From positions 1,200,648 through 1,264,647 of the forward strand of contig WPIO01000115.1 in the NCBI GenBank assembly GCA_009760855.2: 64,000 bases of DNA, given 5' to 3'. The notes below the pieces were generated by a model that was not told the DNA's origin, did no database searches, and saw nothing but the letters and a program-made list of their open reading frames with translations. The position numbers and the translations under genes are program-made. The stretch's first letter is position 1. Each line of letters starts with the position of its first letter. This stretch comes from Cristatella mucedo. Taxonomy: Eukaryota > Bryozoa > Phylactolaemata > Cristatellidae. Shown here in pieces: positions 42,121-53,530 of the stretch.

Positions 42121-42954
42121 TGGGATTAATGTGATTGACCAAGGTTCTTTCATCCTCATTGCTTATGGTCATCATGGCTAATACTCTCTTGGCTACAACA
42201 CTTTGAGGTCTTTAAACAACGGAGCTTGATAGTATGTCACCACTAGCGGGTTTCTTCATTTCGGCTCTCTATCTCTGGCCACGTTAGCTTTACTTTAGTC
42301 GTCTATTTCTGATATTGTATGCATGGCGATTGGACGAGAGAGATAGCTGCGACTCACGTATCTTAGATAGAAGCACTGCGAAATAGATGCTAGGATGGGC
42401 AGGAGTCGGTAGCCACTCTTGCTGCTTGAGAAGTAGAGAAGGTGGCCACAGTTAGCTGCTGCTTCTCTGATTGCTACAGAGAATATAAGACTGCTCGAAC
42501 TTACCCAAATCTGTGTTCGCGATCCCCTCATTCCTTGTTTAAATGTTGATTTTGGTTATTCGATTACGAATTCATAATTTATGCCAAAACTGTTACCGAA
42601 AATCTAATAAGCTTCGACTTTAAAGTGAACAATATTTTTTTATTGTGTTTAAATATACAACATTCTGATTCTCTGTGGTTTACCCGCATTGTCGTTAATC
42701 GCAAATGGTCGACTACAGTATTTTCATTCTGTCTCTCGTAGCCGGCAAATTTAAATGGTCTCTTTGATGAATAAAAAGTAACGCCTGAGAAAGAATTGCT
42801 AATGACTTTTAAAAATGCACCTTTTTATCCAAGGAGCAGTTTATATTTGCTGTATTTATATACTTTGTTAGCGTTATTGCTGCTGTCCGGTGTTTTATTC
42901 AGGTAGAAATGTGATGTGAGTTAGGACTGACAAGAGTCCGCGACAATGGCGTAT
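42121..42954. other. No confident gene
   Basis: A 78-codon minus-strand frame (42295-42531) and its flank are somewhat GC-richer, but contain no motif I recognise. Confidence 0.35.
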
Positions 42955-43437
42955 CCATTAGTTCTTATCGTGACCCTCAAGGCCTGCCACGGTTGGCTCA
43001 TTCGTAGCTAGCTGAATTGCTGCACTAGTTTCAGCCTCTATGCTCACTCAGGTACTGTATGAATTATTTATTAGCTGTTTCATTCCTCCGCTTGAAGACA
43101 TTTGGTGACAGAAGCTTTAGGTCCGCAGTTCCTAGGCTGTGGAACTTGCTTCCACTACACTTAAGCAACTACACCAACTCTTCTGCTGCCGACTAGGAAT
43201 CATAATTTTCAGTGGTCCTGAGCTGCGAAGTCCATGCTATTCGTCGCCTCAACTGTTGACTCATGAATCTGCTATGCTTCCAGCTTTTTCTTTGTTGCAT
43301 GAGACAAGGTCTGTTGGCTACCGAATGCATACCGAAGGCCGCTTAACCAGTGAGTGTACTATACAAACACTCATTCCTAGCACGCACTCTGTTTTTATGG
43401 CTTTGTGGAGTTACAGATGGAGATACATTACATATCA
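42955..43437 (+). mobile_element. LINE-B 3' end
   Basis: 'ccacggttggctcattcg' begins the C-terminal block, which runs in broken frames to 'PAFSLLHETRSVGYRMHTE' (frame 43139-43441). The 3' end 'ttacagatggagatacattac' lies at 43409-43430, giving the plus-strand version of the LINE-B tail. Confidence 0.75.
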
Positions 43438-44689
43438 ATGATTTATTATAATGTGGGCTAGCCAGGTAGTGAAACAACATTATATCTGGTCCAATAATAC
43501 TCTTCAATTCAAATCATCGACATCTAGGGATATGCGATCTTTGTTATGTGAGTTGTTCATAAAAAAGACATACGAGTTCCTAATAAAAGAAAAGGTGCAT
43601 CAGAGTCCCTGAAACGGTAACCACCCCACAACTGTCCTGTGTAGGCTCAAATTAGGCGATTGGCCAGCTATCAATTGATAGCCCTTAAAACTAGACGAGA
43701 AAAAGCCAACTCCCCATCAAAATAGGTGTATTTACTACTTAAGACCAACGCGTAGGTGAGCGGGTGGAGTCATGTGTACGTACAAACAATTATAACTTCA
43801 AAATTTCAATTTGATTGGATCGCTTTAATTGGAGATACGACATATCGTACCAAGATTGCAAGAGACCAAGGTATTTTACTTGGTCGTGAAGTTGAGCTCG
43901 GTGATGAACGAGATAGAGGCTATAAAAAGGATATCAGTATGAATCGCACAAATATATTTAAGAATGTGTCAATAATACAAAATAAAATATAGCATCAGCA
44001 GAACAGCACCACAATAGTTTGGGGATTGTCACAATCAAGTCAGCCAATCAGACATGTGACCCTTGATACCAACCTTCAGACCCAAGATCGCCATACACCT
44101 CTCAAGCTATAAGCTGCATTAACGGAAGCTCAAAATCATCTCAATTTTCATTGAATTCAGTTTAATCAGAATTTGAAAACTGATTCTCAGTGAACAACAG
44201 CCTAGTTCTATCCAAGTCACTAGCTAAGTGGCCTTCAATAAGTGGCTGAGGGTGTAACCGGTTCAGGGCTTCCAGGATCCAGCTGCCGTAATAATGCACT
44301 CCTTAGTTACCGAAACCCTGGACAGTAGATTATCGACACGTTATCCCTAGCAATATTCTAGCTGCCGAACAACAGTCAGTTTCAGTTTGTTTAGAAAATG
44401 TAATGATATCAATGCAAATGTACTTACGGAAAGTAAAAAGGAGATGAAAATGGAACAGGCATTTGCCACAGGTTTTGATTAGCAGCTTGGTCAAGATGCT
44501 TCGCCCTATCAATTGTATGCTGTTTTTGATCGTGTTATTACTACCTGTTATGCGGCTGACATCGAGAGGCTTGTCAAAATTTTTGGAAAAAACCTGTCTT
44601 CATATTTAAAAGTTTTATTCTGCAAGTCCGTTTAGGGCTGAGTATATTATATTTACATAATACATTGGAGACCAGCACTGGCTATGAGC
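43438..44689. other. No confident gene
   Basis: A plus-strand open stretch at 43756-43992 reads 'FDWIALIGDTTYRTKIARDQ' and 'GREVELGDERDRGYKKDI', which looks protein-like but belongs to no family I can name and lacks clear splice sites. The rest shows no features. Confidence 0.35.
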
Positions 44690-44775
44690 TCAGTAAAGCA
44701 TAGCCTTCAAGGTTTTGTCTATCACTTTTAGGTTCTTTTACTGTTTGGATCTGGAAAAACTATCAGATCTACTAT
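44690..44775 (+). mobile_element. LINE-A scrap
   Basis: 'cttcaaggttttgtctatca' and 'cttttaggttcttttactg' match the 'IDFKVLSLTFRSLHS' part of LINE-A for about 80 bases. Confidence 0.45.
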
Positions 44776-45012
44776 CCAATCTACTATCTGCACACTTATT
44801 TCTGCAACAACTAATGTGGCAAACAATATGTGAGAGTGCGAAACCCTTCCGATGGTGGAACTACACCTAAATGTTATCTTCTACAAGTACTAAGCTGGGG
44901 CCCCTCCTTTGTAAGACAATCGCCGGAAAACTCTGCTTCTGGTAGGCACGATCAAGGACACTAGCCAATTTTAGCAGTGCATTCCTGAGGTAGAGCCAAC
45001 TGGAGTTCCTGT

Positions 45013-45897
45013 TCAAAATTGGCTCTGCCAGCATATCTCCAGTTGCATCAGCTCGAAATCTAGGTGTCATATTCCAAAGCGACCTCTCGTTAGACGACCA
45101 CATCAGCTCCACAGTCAAATCAGCCTATTTTCAGCTTCATAACATTGCTAAAATTAGGGCTTGTTTAGATAAGGATACCACGTCCAAGTTGGTCCATGCA
45201 TTCGTGACATCTCGTCTCGACTTCTGCAACTCACTGCTTACTGGCCTACCAGCATGTGCGATCAGGCGATTGCAGCTGGTGCAAAACTCTGCAGCTAGGC
45301 TTGTCTGTCGTGAGCGTCGCAGTTGCCACATTACTCCACTTCTTGCCGACCTGCACTGGTTACCAGTCAAGCAACGGATTGACTTCAAGGTTTTGTCGCT
45401 CACTTTTAGGTCTCTTCATTCTATGGCTCCAGCCTATCTTTCAGAGATACTACCCCATCAGGCAAAGCATCGTACCACTCGCTTTTCGGAATCCAACAGT
45501 CTAGAAATACCTCGTTCAAACCTTAAATCCTTTGGAGACCGTGCATTTAGCTCGTATGCTCCCACAGCCTGGAACTCCCTCCCGACCTGCATCAGAACAT
45601 CCCCTGACCTGACCACATTTAAAAGAAACTTAAAAACATACCTATTTAGGACAGCATTTAGTGGGTCCTTGTGATTCGTCCTCGATGTGCTTATGCGTGC
45701 TGACACTGTTCATGCTGCCACTAACCACATTTGCATGCTGACCCAGTGCATGTAACCCCTAACCATGTTATTCATTTTGATTGTTTTTCAAGCATGATTT
45801 TACTTACTATTCTATTGCGTATCACTTTGCAGCAAATGTAAAGCGCCTAGAAAGAGATAAAGTTCTCTGAGGGCGCTTTATCAAGTGCAATATTATT
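45013..45897 (+). mobile_element. LINE-A, young 5'-truncated copy
   Basis: The copy starts at 'KIGSASISPVASARNLGVIF' and has one clean frame from 45189 to 45674 (161 codons, 'MVHAFVTSRLDFCNSLLTGL' to 'FRTAFSGSL' and stop). The complete 3' untranslated region, hairpin (45838-45883) and a short TTA tail follow. It is nearly identical to 12153-12810. The upstream RT is missing, so it cannot move on its own. Confidence 0.92.
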
Positions 45898-46058
45898 AAG
45901 CTAACATCAGACTTTATACTAAATTACATATGTGCAAACGATTGCGTACACATGTCTTCAAAACGAGATTAGCATTCATCTTCTCGAAGCCCGTAAGGGC
46001 AGAGGCAAAACGGCTTTGGCTTAAAACTTCTTGCCCAATATGGTTTTGCTCCATCTGA

Positions 46059-46400
46059 ACATCGCAGGAGCTCTGCAACAACACAAGGCTCATGGTCTGC
46101 AAAGTGCATCACGGTAGAGTTGTGGAAGCCTCTGTAGTTGGCCGCCAATTCGATATTGAGATCGAATCAGCTAAGGATAAGGACAGTGGCATGATTGTCC
46201 TTATCTTTCTTATGGCTCTTGCTTTTAAGGACAGTGACTTCCCCGTTATTTGGAAATTAACAGCTGAAGACGTATCCTTTGAAGGTGTAACTATTGAGTA
46301 TGGTGGAGGCTTTCGTGGGAAAGATGTGTATTTCAAGGGCAACTTTTGGAGGCCTCTCTATGGTCAGCCAAACGTAACTGACAATCGAAAACGACTATAA
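46059..46400 (+). CDS. Unidentified open frame, possible exon
   Basis: The plus strand is open from just after a TGA at 46056-46058 to a TAA at 46398-46400; the first ATG is at 46092 (102 codons). It reads 'GRVVEASVVGRQFDIEIESA', the hydrophobic 'GMIVLIFLMALAF', and a second half 'LTAEDVSFEGVTIEYGGGF' and 'GKDVYFKGNFWRPLYGQP'. The first half faintly resembles the last strand and buried helix of LURP-one/tubby-like beta-barrel proteins, but the second half does not. It lies between a LINE-A tail and a LINE-B tail, matches neither, and has no internal stop. Confidence 0.4.
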   Translation, partial: TSQELCNNTRLMVCKVHHGRVVEASVVGRQFDIEIESAKDKDSGMIVLIFLMALAFKDSDFPVIWKLTAEDVSFEGVTIEYGGGFRGKDVYFKGNFWRPLYGQPNVTDNRKRL

Positions 46401-46439
46401 TTGAAATGTACCAAGAGATATTATGCAATTACGTGTAAA

Positions 46440-47470
46440 CGTAATGCAGTATAGCATTACTGCTATGTAGTTCCGTCAGTAACTACACAAAGTCATGTAG
46501 ATCATGTGGATGTTACTCAGGGGAGTTTAGTATAGCACATTCACAGCCTAAGCGGCTTTTGGTAGACATTCGGTAGCCAACACTCTTCGCCTAATCCGAC
46601 AAAGAGAAAGTAGTAAGGATAGCATAGCAGAGTCAGTACTGCAATTGAGGTAGTGAGTAGCATGGAAGTAGCAGCTTAGGTCCGCTGAAAAGGATGAGTC
46701 ATTGTCTGCAGTAAGAGAGTAGTTGTCGCATAAGAAATGTGGAAGCGATTTCCACAGTCTAGGACTTGCAGAGATCAAGCTTCTGTTGCTGACGGTCTTT
46801 ATGCAGAGGAATGGAACAGCCAATTTATTGACCACATAGGACCTATGGGCACGAGCAGGCTGAAACTGGTGAAGCAGTTAAGCTAGGTACAAAGGAGCCT
46901 GGCTGTGGCGGGCCTTATGGACTTTTCTCTAAATCCGTTGGTCAAGCGGCATCAATCCCAGCTCGTTTAGGAATAGAGATGCTTGCTCAAAAACTTGGGA
47001 CTTTAGGACTAGCCTTACAGCCATATTTATAGTCAGCTGCAGCGGCCTAATTACTTTTTTTGGTAGCACAGCCAAAAACAAATTACAAAAATCAAGCCGA
47101 GACAGAACTATGGAGGTAGTTCAATTTTTTCCAAACCACTGTGGGAGACAGCTCCTTATCATGGATAGGTATCGGACGTGATGGCTAGCAGCAGCATCAG
47201 TCTTCTGAATGAAGCTTTTAAAATTTAGGCAGCTGTCAAAAACGACACCAAATTTTGAGCACGGGGTGATGGTCGAACCACAGCATAACCTGTTAGAAGA
47301 GCAGAACCCTTTAATCCAGCCACTAGCTAAGGCTGACCTATGAGCAGCAGTTCGGTTCTGTCGTCATTTAATTTCATGAAGTTTTTCGACATCCAAGATC
47401 GAATATCCACAAGGCCAGCATTCAGTTTCTCTGTTGCTGCAGCAAAGCGACGGTTTGAAACACTATGACT
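46440..47470 (-). mobile_element. LINE-B 3' part
   Basis: The 3' end 'agttccgtcagtaactacac' lies at about 46469. The C-terminal block has a frame 46835-46548 ('LAVPFLCIKTVSNRSL'), then decayed sequence to 'ccaagatcgaatatccacaag' near 47392-47412. The RT palm is not included. Confidence 0.75.
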
Positions 47471-47947
47471 GAGATATAAGAGATTGAAACGATCTGGCAC
47501 CTAAAGGGCGAACGACAAGTCCGACGGCTGACACTGTATTTTGGCATGAAATCAATGTAAACCCGAAAACCGTTTCGAGAAGAATGGCATAATGGCTATT
47601 TCCCCAACTTTCGTGATTGCCAGATATAGGTTAAAAGAGCTACTTTGCTGATGATGATGATAATAAGTCATTTACTGCACAAATAGTCAAGATTATGAAG
47701 GCTTAATGGTGATATAGCACGATGCTTGGAATAAGAAGTAGGCAGGCCCGACATTAGAGCTTGCCGTGCTTGTTATGCTGCACCTATTGCTCGTTAATGA
47801 AGGATGGATGGACCAAAACCGCGTGGTAATGAAGTGTTAGTGTGAAGGCACTTCGCACGAACTGCTTATTCCCAAAGCACGTACACCATAATTTAAAGGT
47901 CAGTTATTAAACTTCATTGTATAATTTATTAACTCACGTGGTGCTAA
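47471..47947. other. No recognisable gene
   Basis: No domain or repeat was recognised. Confidence 0.35.
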
Positions 47948-48412
47948 TCAGCTGCTAAAGCTGACTAGCTCAGCGATAGCTGAAATGTTTAAGGCTCGTT
48001 TTCTTCCAATTGGCGAGTCTCTTTCTGAAGTTTTTTCACAAATAGCAGGGCTTGGCAGTCCGATATAACCCAGTATTAGTAATTTAAGGTATACGTAATT
48101 GGTTTGCCTGTCGATAGTATCTTCATGAACAATCCTGATGTCTTGGACTTTAATTATTCTGTGGTAAGGGTGGCTTGAGGACGACGTCAACTGTTGGATT
48201 GATCCCAAGTTGCACTCACTGATAGTTCAACTGTCCAACAAAAGCTTACCGATTCCAAAACTTTCCACAAGCTTGCAGCTTATCAGTCGCAGGTTTTTCG
48301 TAAGTATACCAGTAGCTTTGCTGATCTTTTCCTTCACCACCGTGATGCTATCGCCCGATACCACGTGTATTTGAATGCACCTGCCGGAGATGAACCTGAC
48401 AGTGAGGTTCAT
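47948..48412 (-). pseudogene. Ubiquitin-like domain with an in-frame UGA and a C-terminal extension
   Basis: The minus-strand frame starts 'MNLTVRFISGRCIQIHVVSG', then 'DSITVVKEKISKATGILTKN' and 'LRLISCKLVESFGIGKLLL'. This follows the ubiquitin fold strand for strand (MQIFVKTLTG; the DTIxxVKxKI helix; the LIFAGK strand; the TLSDY turn). A TGA at 48227-48229 sits in the last turn, and the same frame then continues for 93 codons ('TISECNLGSIQQL' and on to 'ISAIAELVSFSS') before the next stop at 47948-47950. There is no diglycine end. It is either a ubiquitin-like gene with one nonsense mutation or a diverged relic. Confidence 0.6.
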
Positions 48413-48739
48413 TTATAAATAGCAATGGATATAAGAGCTAATGAGACAACGAGCGTTAGTCTGTGTGCAGTAGCTGACAAAATGTGACCGTTCACATTTC
48501 AGCCTCATCATTTTATAGCTCGGTTGAACTTATGTCCTTAATTTTAGTATTGTGACGTTTATCTATACCGTTCCGTCGTAATCGTCTCGTTGAGTCATCA
48601 GGCTGAATAATCGATTGTCTTGTAAGCAATTCATCGTCATCACCTATCATGTCAACTATATATAGGTTGGTACCCACTTGTTTGACTCACCGGTCTCCTC
48701 TCTTCCCAGGCTTTGTCGGTGAGCTCCGAACATCGACCC
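48413..48739. other. No recognisable gene
   Basis: This stretch contains 'ctatttataaatg' just upstream of the ubiquitin-like ATG on the minus strand, too close to be an ordinary TATA box for that ATG. Nothing else was recognised. Confidence 0.35.
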
Positions 48740-50540
48740 ATCATTGGCCCTTCCACTCAGGCTCGGAGGCTTCTTTGTCGGCAACTGGAGATCACTAACT
48801 AGGCATATTTGGCATCAATGGAAACCCTCGGCATCCAGCGACCCGGCCAGCCAGTGTCCACTGCCATCGGAGCCCATAGCAGCAAAAAATGGCCTCAAAA
48901 TCCATGTTTGCATAATGCAACCGCCACCTCGACTCTGAGTAGGTCTATGCAAATAACAGTAAGGGCAGCCACCGACTCAGCTTGCTTGGTTGTTCTGCTG
49001 GTGTCTCGGCCTAGGGAGGGTGTGATTAAGCCAAGATGGCACACTAGATTTTTACTGACCTGTAGGCCAAGATCGTGGGTTAGAATCATGCATTAAGCGA
49101 TCCTTGATCGTTAACACTGTGGTAATGGCAGCTTAGCCCCTTCTGCAGGCTATACAAAAAATCCTGTTAAACCAGCTAGTATTTTGAAAAGCCACCGAAG
49201 TATTTTTCTTGGCTTCTAGCTACACTACTACCCAGTCCTTCTAGCGGTGATATCGAGTTGCGTTTAGGGCTTGCACCTTCACATATCTACTCATAGCTGG
49301 TAGCGACTGGATAAACGGAGGCCAGCAAGACATTCACACCATTGACTGGCAACCTGGCCACATGTCGAAGAAAGCTTCAAAACGAGTTCGAACGGCTTGA
49401 AGCCACCTAGCAGCCCAATGTAGTATGCTGAATATGTTTGGACAAAGCTTGGTAGCACATATAGCCACAACAATCGGTGGGATATGCTCAAGCAGATTAT
49501 CCTCAGGCTCCGGTTCCAGGTTCTGGTCACGTGACTGCCACACAGGTCCCTTTGGGGCCGCCGTACTCGAGCTGCCGCCCAGATTCCCCGAGAAGATAGC
49601 TGTGTTGCAGGCTCCGACTTGATTTCATTTAGGCAGCTTTTAAAAGCTGAAGGTAGCCTTGGGGGCTAAAACAATCCGTCGGTTGGACCTTCGCAAAGGC
49701 TTGACGACCATTGACTCGTTTGATTTTAGAAACTCGACATGCCGTCTTCCAGTGAAATCCGCCCTCTGCTGCTATCGGGGCTCACTGGGAACCAGCAGTA
49801 GGAAGCTCTCTGCCTGTACTGCTGCAGATACTGCAGCCGATAACTTAGAGCCGGCTTACCTAGTCGTGCAACTGGGTGATGAGGCACAGCAGCTGGTGCC
49901 AAACCGGAGATAGCCGTAGTGCGGCATGCGGACGTGGCCATCGAAGAGGAGCGACCAATCCAGCAGCCGGCGGTTCACATTGTCACACTAGCGCCGCCCA
50001 GCCTGCCTCAGCCGCAATGGCCTCTGCTGCCATCACGGGAAAATCTGATGGCTGCTTCCGGTGAAGGGGCTCAGATGTAACAAACGAGACGTAGCCACCT
50101 GTTTGGTAGCTGCGTGTAAGTGACATCAAGCCTCGGTCCGTTTGTGAGCCAGTCGAGCGAGGATCCATTCAGTTCCCCCTGGCTAGCAGCTCCTACAAGC
50201 CAGCCTGGCATGGCAGAGGCATCTCTACTAATTCCAGCCAGGAGAAAGCAGCGGAAATTCGAGTCGTCGCAGGATAATTTAGAGCCGGTAAGAGTCTGTT
50301 GTCTATTCTCAGACGACGGCAGCCCAGTCGTCGATATGGACCGGCAGTGGCTTGCCTGATATCTGCTTTCACCCTGGGCTGAGTACCTCACCCGTTCGCA
50401 TCACCAAGCCAGATAGTCGAAGGTCATTGTGTGACCCTGGTGACCTGCCGACGAATTTTACCAGCAGATGAATGCCGAACGTCAGCATAAGCAGAAACGT
50501 GCATTCAAAAGATTGCTGTGCTTGCAGAACTGGCATTTTA
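48740..50540. other. GC-richer block of unknown origin
   Basis: This block is clearly richer in G+C than its surroundings. It holds many medium open stretches on both strands (for example 48809-49096 plus, 50071-50391 minus) but none over about 106 codons. Near 50450-50540 a plus frame reads 'EFYQQMNAERQHKQKRAFKR'. Its composition and the absence of LINE similarity suggest part of another, unrecognised mobile element, perhaps of the LTR type, but no protease, RT or integrase motif was found. A SINE-1 lies inside it. Confidence 0.4.
49028..49160 (+). mobile_element. SINE-1 copy on the plus strand
   Basis: 'agccaagatggcacactag' (A-box area), 'ggccaagatcgtgggttag' then 'aatcatg' (B box with one change) and 'aagcgatccttgatcgttaac' follow SINE-1 in sense orientation. 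It is inserted into the GC-richer block. Confidence 0.6.
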
Positions 50541-50565
50541 GTTGATCTGAATGACAAAGTGACCT

Positions 50566-51180
50566 GCGGGTAATGTAATGTAATATATCTCCGTCAGTAA
50601 CTCCACAAAGTCATAAAGACCATGTGGGTGTAACGCAGGAGAGTTTTGTATAGCCCACTCACAGCCCAAGCGGCTTTCGGTACGCATTCGGTACTGAACA
50701 GACTTCGTCTCACGCAACAAAGAGAAAGTGGGAAGCATAGCAGAGTTAGGAGAGCAGTTGAGGTAGTGAGTAGCATATAAGTAGCAGTTCAGGACCACTG
50801 AAAAAGATGTGCCATTGTCAGCAGTTGGAGAGTAGATGGCGTTGCTTAAAAACTGTGGAAACGAGTTCCACAGTCTAGGACCTGCAGAGCTAAAGCTTCT
50901 GTCGCCAACTGTCTTTAAGCGGAGGAATGGGACAGCTAATTTATTGTCCACACAGGCCCTAAGGGCGCGAACAGGCTGAAACTGATGCAGCAGTTCAGCT
51001 AGGTAAGAAGGAGCCAAGCCGTGGTGGGCCTTGCGGGTCAGCGTAAGAAATTTGCTCTGTATCCTTTGCTCAACCGGCAGCCATCCTAGCTCTTCCAGCA
51101 AAGGTGACACGTTCTCAAACCACTGGGACTTGAAGACCAGCCTTGCAGCCATCTTCAAAGTCCGCTGTAGTGGCATAATA
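50566..51180 (-). mobile_element. LINE-B 3' part, relatively well preserved
   Basis: The tail 'gtaatgtaatgtaatatatc' begins at about 50568. A single minus-strand frame of 212 codons (51176-50538) covers 'MAARLVFKSQWFENVSPLLE', 'LGWLPVEQRIQSKFLTL', 'LAPSYLAELLHQFQPV' and 'FLRLKTVGDRSFSSAG', then reads on into the 3' region. It is the best template here for the LINE-B C-terminal block. It is 5'-truncated at 51180. Confidence 0.88.
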
Positions 51181-51269
51181 CCGTTAGGGTAGACTCAGCC
51201 GAGCCGAGGGCATTCGATTAACCACAAATACTTCCCATCGTAGTGATACGTAGCAGAAGCGAAATGACG

Positions 51270-52580
51270 TTAATGACAGTAATAATAATGATGCACTTTA
51301 CAAAGCGATCTCGAGAGAACTCAATGTCTTTCTAAGTGCTTTACATTACCTGCAAAGGGAAATGCAATTGATTGGTCAGCTGTATCATGCATGATAAAAA
51401 ACATGAATAACAGAGTTAGGGGTGACATGCACAGGGTCAGCATGCAAATGTAGTTAGTGGCAGAATGCACAGTGTCAGCACACATAAGCACATGAAGCAC
51501 AAACCACAGGGACCCACTAAATACCATCCTAAATAGGTATGTTTTTAAGTTCTTTTTAATAGTGGTCAAGTCAGAGGATGTTGTGATGCAAGTTGGTACG
51601 GAGTTCTAGGCTTTGGAAGTATACTAACTAAATGCACGGTCTCCTAAAGGATTTTAGGTTTGTACGAGGTATTGGTAGACTGTTGGATTCAGAAAAACTG
51701 GTGGTACGATGTTGGCCTGATGGGGGAGTATACCTGAGAGATAGGCTGGACCCAATGAATGAAGAGAACTAAAAGTGACTTATAAAACCGCGAAGTCAAT
51801 CTGCTGCTTGACTGGTAGATAGTGCCGGTCGGCGAGAAGTGGTATGATGTGGCAACTGAAACGCTCACGATAGACAAGCCTCGCCGGGGAGTTTTCGCAC
51901 ATACTGCAATCGTCTGATCGCACATGCTGGTAGGCCACTAAGCAGTGAATTGCAGAAGTCGAGACGGGATTTCGTAAATGCACGGACCAAGTTGGACGAG
52001 GTATCCTAATGTCAACCAGCCCAAACTTGAGCAATGTTATATAGCTGAAAGTTGGCAGATTTGACGGCTGAGCTGATGTGGTCATCTATTATGAGGTCAC
52101 TCTGGAAAATGACACCTACATTTCGAACTGATTCTACAGGAGATATGCTGGCAGAGCCAATTTAGAGCTTCAGCATTTCCAATCTCTACCCATAACTAGT
52201 AAGTCAGATTTATCATCACTTACTTTTAGACAATTTGCTGTACTCCATGAGCGGACAGCCTCAATACATGCAGCATGTGAGCTGAGAGAATTTGAGTTGC
52301 TCGAAGGCTGGGAGGGGTCAAAGCAATGGTCCTGCTTAGTGTCATTCACATATAATTGTGCTTCGCAAGCACATCAGCGAGAGGTAGAGTATAAACCGTG
52401 AAATGAACCGGACCTAGCATGGAGCCCCGAGGTACCAATCTTTCAGAGGCACCTCGGATGATCTTCGTCAATATACGGCAATAGTCTGGAGTACGCCACG
52501 ATAGAACCTTAACTGCGGCAGAGCAGTGCCAGTGATGCCCGGGCGAGATGAGAGGCCCTCTTAAAGAACTTCGTGATCTA
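51270..52580 (-). mobile_element. LINE-A, outer copy, 3' segment
   Basis: The AAT tail and hairpin are at 51277-51335, followed by the C-terminal block in broken frames (51569-51321, 51925-51689, 52085-51780) and RT sequence up to 'cttcgtgatctatggtc' at 52580. The next LINE-A bases expected, 'atcaaaagctgccgaaag', appear only at 53368, after another LINE-A copy. Confidence 0.8.
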
Positions 52581-53367
52581 TGGTCTAATAATAATAATAA
52601 TAATAATAATAATTCACTTGATAAAGCGCCCTCAGAGAACTTAATCTCTTTCTAGGCGCTTTACATTTGCTGCGAAGTGATACACAATAGAGTAGTAAGT
52701 AAAATCATGCTTGAAAAACAAACGAAATAAATAATATGGTTAGGGGTGACATGTACAGTGTCAGCATGCAAATGTGGTTAGTGGCAGCATGCACAGTGTC
52801 AGCACGCATAAGCCCATCAAGGACGAATCACGTGGACCAACTAAATGCTGTCCTCAATAGGAATGTCTTTAGGTTCCTTTTAAATGTGGTCAGGTCAGGG
52901 GATGTTCTGACGCAGGTCGGGAGGGAGTTCCAGGCTTTGGGAGCATATGAACTAAATGCACAGTCTCCAAAGGATTTAAGGTTCGTATGATGTGTTTCTA
53001 GACTGTTGGATTCCGAAAAGCGGGTGGTACGATGCTTGGCTTGATGGGGTAGCACATCTGACAGATAGGCTGGAGCCATATAATGAAGGGACCTAAAAGT
53101 GAGCGACAAAACCTTGAAGTCAATCCGTTGCTTGACTGGTAGCCAGTGCAGGTCGGCGAGAAGTGGAGTAACGTGGCAACTGCGACGCTCACGAAAGACA
53201 AGTCTAGCTGCAGAGTTTCGCACTAGCTGCAATCGCCTGATCGCACATGCTGGTAGGCCAGTAAGCAGTGAGTTGCAGAAGTCGAGACGGGATGTCACGA
53301 ATTCATGGACCAACTTAGATGTGGTATCTTTATGTAAACAATCCCGAATTTTAGCAATGTTATGACG
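52581..53367 (-). mobile_element. LINE-A, inner copy nested in LINE-A
   Basis: This begins with a 30-base (AAT)n tail and a complete 3' untranslated region, then the C-terminal block in good frame ('LVHEFVTSRLDFCNSLLTGL', 'LPVKQRIDFKVLSLTFRSLH'), and is 5'-truncated at about 53367. It is flanked on both sides by contiguous parts of an older LINE-A in the same orientation. Confidence 0.85.
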
Positions 53368-53530
53368 TATCAAAAGCTGCCGAAAGATCGGCCGAAAGAT
53401 CGAGCAAAACATGCAAAGACGCTCAACCAATATCAGAATCCGAAGTAGGTTGTTTGATACCCTAAGCAATGCTGACTCCTTTGAGTGATTAGCTCTGAAG
53501 CCTGACTAGAACTTGTTGAATGTTGGATCG
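53368..53530 (-). mobile_element. LINE-A, outer copy, RT segment
   Basis: 'atcaaaagctgccgaaagatc', 'gagcaaaacatgcaaagac' and 'taccctaagcaatgctgac' continue the RT of the outer copy ending at 52580 (the 'LLDLSDAFDxID' region, then the finger domain). A short duplication of 'gccgaaagatcg' is visible at about 53379-53402. Confidence 0.7.

Noticed and set aside
50071-50391. 106-codon minus-strand frame as a host gene
   Set aside because: No recognised motif; a 79-codon frame overlaps on the plus strand, as expected by chance in GC-richer DNA with few stops.
53368-53469. Internal deletion in a LINE-A copy
   Set aside because: The junction is explained by a LINE-A inserted into another LINE-A; the outer copy is continuous from 52580 to 53368.
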